Below are positions 8,590 to 16,957 of a stretch of DNA of 64,000 bases, one piece after another. The notes under the pieces are model-generated. The model did no database searches. It was not told the origin of the DNA and saw only the letters and a list, made by a program, of their open reading frames with translations. The DNA is from Hahella sp. KA22 (GTDB lineage: Bacteria > Pseudomonadota > Gammaproteobacteria > Pseudomonadales > Oleiphilaceae): positions 1,364,001 through 1,428,000 of the forward strand of contig NZ_CP035490.1 in NCBI RefSeq assembly GCF_004135205.1. The letters are read 5' to 3'. How positions within the stretch are numbered: position 1 is the stretch's first letter; each line of letters starts with the position of its first letter. The translations under genes and the position numbers were made by a program.

Positions 8590-10869
8590 CTATAAACCGT
8601 TGAGGAACGGCTTATGGTTCTTCAGATATTCGTTATTGTTGACGCGATCCCAGTTGATGGACCAGGTCATCAGGCCTTTGAAGCCCGGATAACCATCAGG
8701 ATTCTGCAACTGGTAAGATCCGCCGAAAGATTGCCCTTTCACCAGATAATTCACCGCTTGATGCACGACCGAGGGCGAGGTGTAGCCGCTGCCTGCGGCT
8801 GAAGCTGAGGCGGGCAGGCCAATCGCCACTTTTTCCGCTGGCAGGGGCGGGAAGCGGTTGTTGGCATTGCCGCCTACAGGGAAACCAGCCAACAGCATTT
8901 CCGCCATGGCGACATGGAAGTCGGCGGTGCTGACGCTGTAGCACTTGCCGTCCAGCCCCAGCATGCAGCCGGAGTTATAGTGCTGCACATGAATGAAGCT
9001 GAGTTCATTGCGCAAGGCGTGAATGACCGGCAAGTAAGCGCCCGAGCCGCCGCCATAAGCGCTGAAGCCGCCCTGAACATAGTAGGTTTCCGGCGCCATG
9101 GTCAGCATCAGGTTGCCGCCGAAATTGCCGATGATGCGCTTGCTGGCGGAGATCAGATGCGTCAGCACCGGAGATTTCGGATTTTTGAAGTCGGTGTCGC
9201 CTGCATCCAGAGACAGGGAGCTTCCCTCCAGATCAATATCGAATCCGTCGAAGCCGTACTCGCGAATCAGCGCCGTCATACTGTCGACGAATTCCTGCTC
9301 TGCGTTGGCGTCTGTCAGCTTCACCACGGCTTCCGCGCCGCCGATGGAGATAATGACTTTCTGACCGCGGGCCTGTACGGCGGCGATATCTGCTTTCATT
9401 TGCGCTGGAGTGATCTGGAACGGGGAGAATTCCATGTCGGAATGGCTGCCCAGCTTGGGCGTGGCGAAGGCGACGTCAATCACATCCCAGTCCGCTGAGA
9501 CATCCGGCAGTCTGACGAAGCCGGAGCCATTGTCGAAGTTATGCCAGTATCCGACGATAACGCGATCAGACGTCTTGCCGCCAAGCACTGTCACCAGAAT
9601 GGGAGCGGAAGTGGCGTTGTAGCCATCCTTGTCAGTGGCTGTGACAGTCAGCTGGTATTGGCCTTCCACATTGGGTGTCCAGCTGCTTTGATAGGGCGCG
9701 CTGGCGTCTGAGGAAATAGAGGTTCCGTTAACGAAGAACTCCACCTTGGCGATATCTCCGTTGATGGAGCTGGCGCTGGCGTTAATGCTGACGCTGGCGC
9801 CAAGCGTAACGCGCGCGTTGTTTTGCGGAGACGTAATCGCGGTGGCGACGGCTTCGTCGCTGACTGTGATGGTGATGCTGTCGGAGGTAGTGGGTTTGCC
9901 CCCGTCGTCTTTGGCCACCGCCGTCAGGGTATGTTGGCCGACAGGCGCGTTGAGCCATTCATAGGCGTAAGGCGTGTTTACTGTGCTGCCCAGCAGGTTT
10001 GAACCATCGTAGAAAGAGACTTCCGTGACCACGCCGTCGCTATCGGAGGCGTTCGCCTGCAGATTGATAGCCGTTCCAGAGAGGATAATTGCGCCGTCTG
10101 CAGGATTGCTCAGGGAAACCGTCGGAGCGGCGTTGCCGTCGCTGCATACGCCAAGATCGCCCCAGGCTTGTTCCCAGTAGAGCCCTTTACCCGGTTCGTA
10201 CGCCCAGGCGGCGCTGGAGGAGCACCATCCGCCCACCTTGCATTCGTAAACCCGTCCCAGGTTCTGTACGTGGTCGCCATTGGCGTATGTCGTTCCCGCG
10301 CTGTATTGCGGGGCGTCACAGTCAGAAGAGGGCGGTTGCGTGTCGTCATCAGAGACGTTGATTGAAACTGTCGTGGATTCGCCTTGTGCGGAGCGGTCAT
10401 CGGTAGCGACGACCTTCAGGGTATGTGCGCCAACGGTGGCGGTCCAGGTCGCCGCATAAGGCGCGGTGGCGTCCTGGGCGATTTGCGCGCCATCTACGAA
10501 GAAGGCGACGTTGGATACTGAGCCGTCTGCATCAGCGGCTTCCGCGTTAATCGCCACCGTCGCGCCAACTTTGAAAGTTTGTCCTGCGCCGGGAGAAGTC
10601 AGTTTGGCGGTGGGGCGTTGATTGCCGCCGGCGGCGCCACAGGCGCCTTCCGCTTTCCATTCCTGCCATTGTCCGGAATGGGCTTCCGGGTCTGCGCCCT
10701 GGTTCCACCAGTTAGCAGTGTAGGCGTTTTGCTTGTGTTGGATTGTTTTGCCGCCGACATAAACGGCGGCGGCGTCCCAGTTGCTCAGTCCTGCGCAGTC
10801 ATAGGCCATTGCCGGCCCGGCTGCGATAAGCGCGGCGATAGCCGTCGCTTTAAGTCCCTGCTTAATCAT
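8590..10869 (-). CDS. Secreted modular chitinase, glycoside hydrolase family 18
   Basis: A 759-residue extracellular enzyme predicted to hydrolyse beta-1,4 links in chitin. Order: signal peptide (1-22, cleavage near AMA/YDC), a CBM5/12-type chitin-binding module (about 24-77, WW and W residues), a bacterial Ig-like domain (about 83-178), a second CBM5/12-like module (about 183-250), two more Ig-like domains (about 253-435), and the GH18 barrel (about 440-755). The catalytic motif DGFDIDLE is complete, with the acid/base Glu near 546. The gene is monocistronic with a long leader and its own terminator. The modular layout suits attack on particulate chitin in sea water. Confidence 0.93.
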   Translation of the reverse strand: MIKQGLKATAIAALIAAGPAMAYDCAGLSNWDAAAVYVGGKTIQHKQNAYTANWWNQGADPEAHSGQWQEWKAEGACGAAGGNQRPTAKLTSPGAGQTFKVGATVAINAEAADADGSVSNVAFFVDGAQIAQDATAPYAATWTATVGAHTLKVVATDDRSAQGESTTVSINVSDDDTQPPSSDCDAPQYSAGTTYANGDHVQNLGRVYECKVGGWCSSSAAWAYEPGKGLYWEQAWGDLGVCSDGNAAPTVSLSNPADGAIILSGTAINLQANASDSDGVVTEVSFYDGSNLLGSTVNTPYAYEWLNAPVGQHTLTAVAKDDGGKPTTSDSITITVSDEAVATAITSPQNNARVTLGASVSINASASSINGDIAKVEFFVNGTSISSDASAPYQSSWTPNVEGQYQLTVTATDKDGYNATSAPILVTVLGGKTSDRVIVGYWHNFDNGSGFVRLPDVSADWDVIDVAFATPKLGSHSDMEFSPFQITPAQMKADIAAVQARGQKVIISIGGAEAVVKLTDANAEQEFVDSMTALIREYGFDGFDIDLEGSSLSLDAGDTDFKNPKSPVLTHLISASKRIIGNFGGNLMLTMAPETYYVQGGFSAYGGGSGAYLPVIHALRNELSFIHVQHYNSGCMLGLDGKCYSVSTADFHVAMAEMLLAGFPVGGNANNRFPPLPAEKVAIGLPASASAAGSGYTSPSVVHQAVNYLVKGQSFGGSYQLQNPDGYPGFKGLMTWSINWDRVNNNEYLKNHKPFLNGL

Positions 10870-10914
10870 TGGCGATACCTTACGTAATTGTCTGTAATTG
10901 TCAGGTTTAAAAGG

Positions 10915-10939
10915 CCGACGCGCTCACTGCGCGCGTCGG
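10915..10939 (-). promoter_or_regulatory. Stem-loop with short T-run in the chitinase leader
   Basis: A perfect 9-bp stem (CCGACGCGC / GCGCGTCGG, 7-nt loop) is followed on the minus strand by CCTTTT, about 45 nt before the chitinase ATG. It is terminator-like but with a weak T-tract, so it could attenuate or stabilise the leader. I recognise no known riboswitch upstream of it. Confidence 0.45.
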
Positions 10940-11383
10940 AATCTCCCGAGGAAGCTTTACGCCGGAGGGGCTGGAGCCGAGTTCACAACTTCGACATAGC
11001 CAATGCGGTATTAGCGCGCCAGCAGCCATGACGGACGGAAGACGTCGCCCGCCATGTCGCCCCCGGTAATCGTCGCAACGAGAGTGTTTGCTGGTGCTTA
11101 TTAAGTAACGCCTTTGTCCGTGGTCAATCAGACGGGACGAGACGCTGAAGTGGAATCGTTTTCATTATGTGTGCGAAATACTCTAGCTTTCCTTCGAAAT
11201 ATTGCAAACCCCCATTTGGACTACATCCAAGGGTTTGAGAGATAAATGAAGCGCCAGATAACGATGCTTTGGCGGGGCTTATTCTCAAGAGGCCATTACT
11301 CTCGCTGGAAAGCGTTTTCAATGGTGGCTGTCGAACCTGGATATCGAGAAGAGGTTTAAAATGGAGTTAATGCATCGGAGCGT

Positions 11384-11434
11384 CCAGGGAACTGTCGGGC
11401 GCCCAGGGAACTGATTGTCTTAAGCGGACTCTAA
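11384..11434 (+). promoter_or_regulatory. Repeated ECF/sigma-E-like promoter elements
   Basis: An 11-bp direct repeat CCAGGGAACTG occurs at 11384-11394 and 11403-11413. GGAAC is the core of sigma-E-type -35 boxes. From the second copy, GGAACTG (11407-11413), a 16-bp spacer leads to TCTAA (11430-11434), close to the TCTGA -10 consensus. The first copy has ACTGA at a 15-bp spacing. The DUF1223 gene starts about 80 bp downstream. The assignment rests on box similarity only. Confidence 0.4.
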
Positions 11435-11514
11435 AACGTCAGACTTTGGTTTTATTCAATGACCAGAGGCTGTCGTCTTGATGTCTACAGCCCCTGAAGC
11501 GCGAGGAGTGAAAA

Positions 11515-12225
11515 GTGAAAGCTAACCTGTTTGCATGCATATTATTGGCGTGGCCATTACTGGCTCCTGCGCAGGAGTTTGTCAGCGCGAAACACACCAC
11601 GGATGTGGTTGAACTCTTTACTTCAGAAGGCTGTAGCAGTTGTCCTCGTGCGGATGAGTGGTTGTCAGAAATGAAAGGGGATAAGGGGCTGTTTAAAGAC
11701 TTCATCCCAATGGCGTTTCATGTGGACTATTGGAATCAGCTGGGCTGGACCGATCGCTTTTCGCGGGAGGAATACAGTGAAAGTCAGCGGGATTACGTAC
11801 GCTCAGGTTTGGTCGCCCATGTTTACACGCCGGGCATTGTGGTGAACAGCAAGGAGTGGCGTCGCTGGTTTTCCGGGGCGAGACGATGGCATGGCGGTGA
11901 CGCCGAGCCTGGCGTACTGTCGGCGCAGTTGCAGGACGGCCGTTTACATGCCTCGTTTGCGGCTTCCAGTAAAGCCGTTTTGAACGTTGCATACCTGGGC
12001 GTGGGGCTGACGTCCGAGATCAAGGCGGGGGAAAACCGCGGACGTATGCTGATGCATGACTTTGTCGTGCTGGACAGGGTGCAGACGACGGGCGCAGGGG
12101 AGTGGGACATCGAACTTCCCCCGCCGCCGCAGATAGGTCAGGAGAAAACGGCGTTGGCGATATGGGTGTCGCCGCCGGATTCTCCCCGTATTATCCAGGC
12201 TGTCGGCGGATACCTGCAGCCCTAG
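11515..12225 (+). CDS. DUF1223 secreted thioredoxin-fold protein
   Basis: A 236-residue protein with a signal peptide (1-19, cleavage near APA/QE) and the DUF1223 hallmark VELFTSEGCSSCPRAD, a CxxC in thioredoxin-like context, followed by HVDYWNQLGW. The start is GTG, supported by AGGAG seven bases upstream. Family members are predicted periplasmic redox-type proteins without an established reaction. The upstream repeated GGAAC boxes suggest envelope-stress control. The gene is convergent with the CesT-like gene (17-bp gap). Confidence 0.85.
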   Translation: MKANLFACILLAWPLLAPAQEFVSAKHTTDVVELFTSEGCSSCPRADEWLSEMKGDKGLFKDFIPMAFHVDYWNQLGWTDRFSREEYSESQRDYVRSGLVAHVYTPGIVVNSKEWRRWFSGARRWHGGDAEPGVLSAQLQDGRLHASFAASSKAVLNVAYLGVGLTSEIKAGENRGRMLMHDFVVLDRVQTTGAGEWDIELPPPPQIGQEKTALAIWVSPPDSPRIIQAVGGYLQP

Positions 12226-12242
12226 CGCGCCATGTATCGACC

Positions 12243-12713
12243 TCAGAGCGCTTGATGACGAGCGTGCAGGACGCCTGCGCCAAAGTGCGGACTGCATGGC
12301 TTGGGCGTGCTCTGAGGCGTCTCCAGCTCCTGCCTGAGCGATTGCCGCAGATCCATCATGTTCAGCAGGATGGCGGCCATTTCGCTGTCGTCCAGGCTGA
12401 GCGCCTCGCGACTCATGCATAGCTCCACCGCACCTGAGTGTTCCGATAGCGCAAGCCATGCCCCCAGGGTGGTTTCCGGCTGTGAGTTGATGTGCAGTAG
12501 TTTTGCGTAAAACGTCTCCCTGTTGGCGTTGGGGGGCTGCGTCAGAGGCATTCTGAATACCACCGTTTCTGAATCCCGGCCGACCTGCACGTGCAAACGG
12601 GACTCCTGATCAAAGGAGAGCGTGCAGTAGCCGTTCTTCAGCGTCAGATCAACGCCGCAACGGTTTCCTATCACCTGCAGCAATTGATGAATATGCGTTT
12701 GATATAGAGTCAT
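12243..12713 (-). CDS. CesT-family (type III secretion chaperone-like) protein
   Basis: A 156-residue acidic protein. I chose ATG 12713 (MTLYQTHIHQLL) because the longer frame to 12821 adds an unrelated proline-rich leader. The fold signature is that of CesT/Tir-type chaperones: an N-terminal helix, a strand with L-x-L-x-x-GYCTL, strands in the middle and a helix ending near LRQSLRQEL. Known members hold type III effectors before secretion. No secretion apparatus or effector gene lies nearby, so it is an orphan. Tail residues after about 133 are low-complexity. Confidence 0.65.
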   Translation of the reverse strand: MTLYQTHIHQLLQVIGNRCGVDLTLKNGYCTLSFDQESRLHVQVGRDSETVVFRMPLTQPPNANRETFYAKLLHINSQPETTLGAWLALSEHSGAVELCMSREALSLDDSEMAAILLNMMDLRQSLRQELETPQSTPKPCSPHFGAGVLHARHQAL

Positions 12714-12896
12714 ATTGGAACTCGCTATACTCCTGTGGTTGATACTACCCGGTATAAATGCAGCGCCGACTCGTCCTGCTGGTCTTGGCGCTTCAACTTG
12801 TAAGTAACAGGGGGAGCGCAAAAGTTCCTAGTCCAAAAAGATTATGTCCGCTGTCGCGCATTGAAATGGCGGCAGGATTTTATTTCTCCGGGCAAT

Positions 12897-12924
12897 AAAA
12901 AAGCCGGCGTGAAAGCCGGCTTTT
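12897..12924 (-). terminator. Intrinsic terminator of lpdA
   Basis: On the minus strand: AAAAGCCGGC, loop TTTCAC, GCCGGCTTTTTT, beginning 19 bp after the lpdA stop codon. The A-tract on the other side also makes it usable in the plus direction. Confidence 0.9.
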
Positions 12925-12942
12925 GGATAGCGAGTGAGGTGA

Positions 12943-14373
12943 TCAGGATTTCTTGATCTTCGCCATGGGGTTGGGCAGGTCGGTAATGGTGCCCGCCGCC
13001 AGCTCGCCAGCCAGACCAACAGTTTCGTGCAGCGTTGGGTGAGCGTGGATGGTCAGCGCCAGATCTTCCACATCCGCGCCGAACTCAATGGCCAGGCTCA
13101 ATTCGCCCAACAGTTCGCCGGCGTTGATGCCCACAATCCCGCCGCCGATCAACGTGCCGTCTTCTTTGTAGATCAGCTTGGTTTTACCTTCGCTGCGCGC
13201 GGCGCCGAGGGCGCGTCCGCTGGCTACCCAGGGGAATACCGCAGTTTTGTACGGGATGCCGGCCGCTTTGGCTTCTTTTTCGGTCAAACCGGTCCAGGCG
13301 ATTTCCGGGTTGGTGTAGGCGATGGAGGGAATGACCTTAGGATCGAACACGCACTTGTGGCCAGCAATCACTTCCGCCGCCACATGGCCCTGATGGGTGG
13401 CTTTATGCGCCAGCATCGGGTTGCCGGCGATGTCGCCGATGGCGTAGATGTGCGGTACGTTGGTGCGCTGCTGGTTGTCAGTGTTGATGAAACCGCGCTC
13501 ATCCACTTGGATGCCCGCTTTTTCTGCGCCGATCTTTTTACCATTGGGGGAGCGGCCTACCGCCACCAGAATGGCGTCATAAGACTGCTGGCCTTCTGGC
13601 GCATTCTTGCCTTCGAAAGTCACGTACAGACCGTCTTTCTTCGCTTCCACCGCCGTTACTTTGGTGGACAGCATGACGTTGAACTGGTCTTTGACGAATT
13701 TGCTGTAGACGGCGATCAGGTCTTTGTCCGCAGCCGGGACCAATTGATCAGCGAATTCGACGATGCTGACTTCGCTGCCGAGGGCTTCATATACAGTGCC
13801 CATTTCCAGGCCAATGATGCCGCCGCCAACGATCAGCAGGCGCTTGGGGATTTCCTTCAGTTCCAGTGCGGAGGTGGAGTCCAGAACGCGGGGGTCGTCG
13901 TGAGGAATGAACGGCAGCTTAACGCTCTGAGAACCTGCCGCGATGATGCAGTGGTCAAAGGTTATGTCGGTTTTGACGCCTTCGTTGTCCACGGTAATCT
14001 GGTTGGGGCCGGCGAATTCGCCATAGCCGTGAACCACTTTCACTTTGCGGCCCTTAGCCATGCCCTGGATGCCCTGGGTCAGCTTCTTGACCGTGTTGTC
14101 TTTGAACGCGCGCACTTTATCCAGGTCTACTTCCGGCTTGGCGTATGTGACGCCCACGGCGGAGGCGGAATGCGCTTCTTCCATAACGTAAGCGACATGC
14201 AGGAGCGCTTTGGACGGAATACAGCCTACATTAAGACAAACGCCGCCCAAGGATGAATAGCGTTCAATCAAGGTTACTTCCAAGCCCATATCCGCGGCTC
14301 TGAACGCTGCGGAGTAGCCCCCCGGTCCGCTGCCCAACACTACAACCTGGGAATGAGTCGTTTGCCCGGCCAT
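12943..14373 (-). CDS. lpdA: Dihydrolipoyl dehydrogenase (E3)
   Basis: A 476-residue FAD flavoprotein that reoxidises dihydrolipoyl groups with NAD+ in the pyruvate and 2-oxoglutarate dehydrogenase complexes. It shows the FAD-binding GSGPGGYSAA (about 14-23), the redox-active disulfide GGVCLNVGCIPSK (about 43-55), the NAD motif GGGIIGLEMG (about 183-192), the second FAD motif IYAIGDIAG (about 318-326) and the catalytic His-Glu pair in HAHPTLHE near the C-terminus. Length is normal. It is monocistronic here, without E1/E2 genes, and has its own terminator. Confidence 0.95.
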   Translation of the reverse strand: MAGQTTHSQVVVLGSGPGGYSAAFRAADMGLEVTLIERYSSLGGVCLNVGCIPSKALLHVAYVMEEAHSASAVGVTYAKPEVDLDKVRAFKDNTVKKLTQGIQGMAKGRKVKVVHGYGEFAGPNQITVDNEGVKTDITFDHCIIAAGSQSVKLPFIPHDDPRVLDSTSALELKEIPKRLLIVGGGIIGLEMGTVYEALGSEVSIVEFADQLVPAADKDLIAVYSKFVKDQFNVMLSTKVTAVEAKKDGLYVTFEGKNAPEGQQSYDAILVAVGRSPNGKKIGAEKAGIQVDERGFINTDNQQRTNVPHIYAIGDIAGNPMLAHKATHQGHVAAEVIAGHKCVFDPKVIPSIAYTNPEIAWTGLTEKEAKAAGIPYKTAVFPWVASGRALGAARSEGKTKLIYKEDGTLIGGGIVGINAGELLGELSLAIEFGADVEDLALTIHAHPTLHETVGLAGELAAGTITDLPNPMAKIKKS

Positions 14374-14511
14374 ATAGTCTCCTTAGTTGTCTTCTAGGTT
14401 AGATTTTTTACCAGCTAGGCAAACTAAAGGCTTATTCTCACCGGGTCAATAAGATGTTTGTCGACGGGATCTGGCGGTGATTTGGAGCATGTGAACGATG
14501 CGCCGCCAGCG

Positions 14512-14529
14512 CCTGGGGGAAACCCCAGG
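14512..14529 (+). other. GNRA-capped stem-loop upstream of DUF2059 gene
   Basis: CCTGGGG-GAAA-CCCCAGG is a perfect 7-bp stem closed by a GAAA tetraloop, about 90 bp before the DUF2059 start codon. No T-run follows. If transcribed it would be a very stable leader hairpin; a role is not evident. Confidence 0.4.
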
Positions 14530-14618
14530 TTGTAGTGATTTGCAAGGCGTCAGAGTGAATGATTCGTTACAATGGCCGCAGCGTCTGACTTTAAATTCAT
14601 TGATTCCCAAGGAGAAAA

Positions 14619-15101
14619 ATGATGTTGAAATCTGTAGTCGCCTGCGTCATGACGGCGATTCTACTGAGCCCTTCCGCTTTTGCCGCGGATGATGGCGCCA
14701 AGAAAGCCGCAGCCAGGCTGCTGGATGTCATGAATATGGAAGTCATGATGGAACACTCCATCGAACAAATGATGACGATCCAGCTGCAACAAAATCCCAA
14801 TCTGACGCCATTTCGGGATGTCATGATGAGATATTTTAAAAAGCAGATGAGTTACGACACCCTGAAGGGAGAGTTCGTGAAAATCTACGCGGACGCTTTC
14901 ACTGAAAAAGAGCTCAATGAAATTGTCGCCTTCTACCAGACTGAAACCGGACAGAAAGCTATCCAGAAGATGCCTGAACTGATGAGCAAAGGCGCTCAAT
15001 TGGGCGCCTCTCGCGTACAGGCGAATATTGAGGAGCTGCAACAGATGATCAAGGCGGAAGCCGAGCGTCTGAAAACTGAGGGCGGTCCTACTCCTCAGTA
15101 A
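14619..15101 (+). CDS. DUF2059 secreted protein
   Basis: A 160-residue protein with signal peptide (1-23, cleavage near AFA/AD) and the all-helical DUF2059 domain, recognisable by the C-terminal pattern FTEKELNEIVAFYQTETGQKA. Expected in the periplasm. The start ATG-ATG follows a strong AAGGAG. No enzymatic motif is visible and the function of the family is unknown. It is flanked by intergenic regions on both sides and appears monocistronic. Confidence 0.85.
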   Translation: MMLKSVVACVMTAILLSPSAFAADDGAKKAAARLLDVMNMEVMMEHSIEQMMTIQLQQNPNLTPFRDVMMRYFKKQMSYDTLKGEFVKIYADAFTEKELNEIVAFYQTETGQKAIQKMPELMSKGAQLGASRVQANIEELQQMIKAEAERLKTEGGPTPQ

Positions 15102-15558
15102 AAACGTTTCCGGCACAAGGATGTGTCGCGGCTTTCAACTATTTCTTCCGTGCTTATCATCACTATACTGCTCAAATATCACTCTTCTAAACCGATCTGA
15201 CGGCGTGTCAGGCTTCCGGGTTTTTCTCCTGAATTTTCCTTCAATCCTGCTAAATGGCGAGATTTCTGGAAAAATTTTGAACGATGTTCACTTATCGGGA
15301 GCCCAGGCCTGGTCTGGACTAGGACAAATATAGATCCTTTGGGTGATCGTCTGGAAACGGTTCCCGTCCTATACTCGGCGGTTTCGAGAAAAAAGATAGT
15401 TGCTCATGTTTGGGTGTAGCTTGCGGAGGCGGATTTGGTAAGTGTTCCGGCAAGTCTATGGCGGGGTCCATGGGATCACAGCAGGTTTCGAAAAGCTGCC
15501 GCCGATGCGGTGAAAACAGCCCAAGCGAATCAGAATTTCTTAAACGATACAGGTAGTA
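15102..15558. other. 457-bp region with no clear gene
   Basis: It lies between the DUF2059 gene and a small plus-strand gene. A plus-strand frame at 15121-15333 looks random. The left end of a possible minus-strand gene (15319-15564) falls here. I see no terminator or RNA signature. Confidence 0.35.
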
Positions 15559-15564
15559 ATGCAT
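15319..15564 (-). CDS. Possible small protein, doubtful
   Basis: An 81-codon minus-strand frame from ATG 15564, opposite the start of the plus-strand gene at 15559. Pro-rich and Cys-containing (FETCCDPMDPAIDLPEHLPN), with no recognisable domain. Its start overlaps the other gene's start region. I list it because its composition is less arginine-rich than typical shadow frames, but it may not be expressed. Confidence 0.25.
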   Translation of the reverse strand: MHYYLYRLRNSDSLGLFSPHRRQLFETCCDPMDPAIDLPEHLPNPPPQATPKHEQLSFFSKPPSIGREPFPDDHPKDLYLS

Positions 15565-15792
15565 ATGGATAAGCAAAAGCAGCCCACGCCTCAGCAAATG
15601 GTTGAGGAGGCGATCAAACGCTACGCTCCGATATATGTTCCTGATGCGCCGCAATGGGCTGAGGAGCAGGTCTGGGCGACTACGGATGAGCAACGGGACT
15701 GCCGATATCGCAGAAATATGGGACTGCGCCAGATCGCAGAAGTCATGAACGGCGGAGTCGCCGCTTCTCAGGTTAAAAGAAAGAAGAGCTGA
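15559..15792 (+). CDS. Small hypothetical protein
   Basis: A 77-residue soluble, highly charged protein starting MHMDKQKQPTPQQM and ending in a basic tail (QVKRKKS). The second Met (15565) is an equally possible start. The middle has a helical pattern (MVEEAIKRYAPIYV) and W-rich acidic text. I recognise no family. It stands alone, with about 275 bp to the next gene. Confidence 0.45.
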   Translation: MHMDKQKQPTPQQMVEEAIKRYAPIYVPDAPQWAEEQVWATTDEQRDCRYRRNMGLRQIAEVMNGGVAASQVKRKKS

Positions 15793-16067
15793 TTTTTCAT
15801 CAGAATGGCTGCAGGCGCTGGTTCCAGCGACCTGGCTGTCAGCCGCCGAGTTTCTTTCTCAATACTCATACGCCCGTTGCCCGCCATCGCCAAGCTCAAA
15901 TAACTAAACTCTTCTTCCATCCCCGCGCCATTTGCAACCTTAACGCGCGTTATCCGCAGCGCAAAGAGCAAAAACGTACAATACAGCCGTTAATGAAGCC
16001 GCTAGACTGACTCTATATTGGGTCTTCCCATTTATCGTTAAGTGACCTTTACCATGAGTGTCGGTTT

Positions 16068-16883
16068 GTGATTGAGCATGCTAAGTACTGGCAGGACAAG
16101 GCGCTCGGCGGCGTCGAGATTCTGAAAGCCACCTTCGTCAAACAGCACTTTCCCCGGCATGTGCACGAGGGCTACTGCGTGGCGGTCATTGAAAAAGGAG
16201 CGCAGCATTTCCTTCGTGATGGCGCGGAGCATACTGCGCCTGTCGGCAGTATCGTACTGGTTAATTCCGATCAGGTGCACACGGGTCGCACTGCGACGGA
16301 AGAAGGGTGGTCCTATCGGGCGATTTACCCCACCCCGGCGGAACTGGCGCCGGTTATCGCGGATATATTCGGTCCTGGCGTTGAGCCCTGGTTCCCGGAG
16401 CCGGTAGTGCGCGATCCACAGTTGGCCAGAGGGTTACAAGTCCTGCACTGTCTTTTGGAGCAGGGCGATGAGCCGCTGCATTGTGAGACGCTTTATTACC
16501 AGATGATGGGGCAGCTGATGCAGCGCCATGCCCGTATGCGTCCCCGCCAGCTTCTGGAGAAGGGCGGCTCGCACTGGGCGGTGGCCAAGGTGAAGGAATA
16601 TCTGCAGGCGCACTACGCCGAAGCAGTGTCGCTGAAGGACTTAACCGATTGCACCGGGCTCAGCCCCAGTTATCTGACGCGGCTGTTTACGCGGATGACG
16701 GGGATGCCCCCGCATGCCTATTTGAATCAGGTGCGGGTAAGCCGCGCGCAGCAGTTACTGCGGATGGGGCTGAGCCTGACGGATGTGGCGGCGGCCACTG
16801 GATTTTCCGATCAAAGCCACTTAAGCCGTCACTTCCAGCGAATTATGGGCGTCTCTCCCGGACGTTTTGCGAAAGTCTGTTAG
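16068..16883 (+). CDS. AraC-family regulator, likely of azlCD
   Basis: A 271-residue regulator with an N-terminal cupin-like AraC-binding domain (about 15-100; FPRHVHEGYCVAVIEKG) and a C-terminal pair of helix-turn-helix motifs (about 170-270; LSPSYLTRLFTRMTG and DQSHLSRHFQRIMGVSP). Start is GTG 16068; an upstream ATG at 16054 is closed by a stop after five codons. It precedes an AzlC/AzlD exporter on the same strand with a 74-bp gap, an arrangement common for AraC regulators controlling that exporter. The ligand could be an amino acid (inference). Confidence 0.85.
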   Translation: MIEHAKYWQDKALGGVEILKATFVKQHFPRHVHEGYCVAVIEKGAQHFLRDGAEHTAPVGSIVLVNSDQVHTGRTATEEGWSYRAIYPTPAELAPVIADIFGPGVEPWFPEPVVRDPQLARGLQVLHCLLEQGDEPLHCETLYYQMMGQLMQRHARMRPRQLLEKGGSHWAVAKVKEYLQAHYAEAVSLKDLTDCTGLSPSYLTRLFTRMTGMPPHAYLNQVRVSRAQQLLRMGLSLTDVAAATGFSDQSHLSRHFQRIMGVSPGRFAKVC

Positions 16884-16957
16884 TTTGACGGTCCTTATGC
16901 GTCCCTCTTCGATGCTTTCTATATGCGACAAAATTATTCTCTGAGAGCAGTTCTTTT

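Larger units (their letters stand above)
10870..11514. other. 645-bp divergent intergenic region
   Basis: The region separates the chitinase gene (minus) from the DUF1223 gene (plus). It holds a strong stem-loop near the chitinase start (10915-10939) and repeated ECF-like promoter elements near the DUF1223 gene (11384-11434). On the minus strand, about 10960-11100, a fragment with protein-like codons is interrupted by stops; it may be a decayed gene end, but I cannot assign it. A 65-codon minus-strand frame at 11124-11321 looks spurious. Confidence 0.5.

Noticed and set aside
10940-11100. Possible c-di-GMP riboswitch in the chitinase leader
   Set aside because: A GCAAAC stretch is present, but the rest of the GEMM consensus (tetraloop, receptor and second helix) is absent.
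13027-14256. 409-codon plus-strand frame opposite lpdA
   Set aside because: It is a shadow of the strongly conserved lpdA frame; its composition (Phe/Val/Asp-rich, no domain) is that of an antisense reading.
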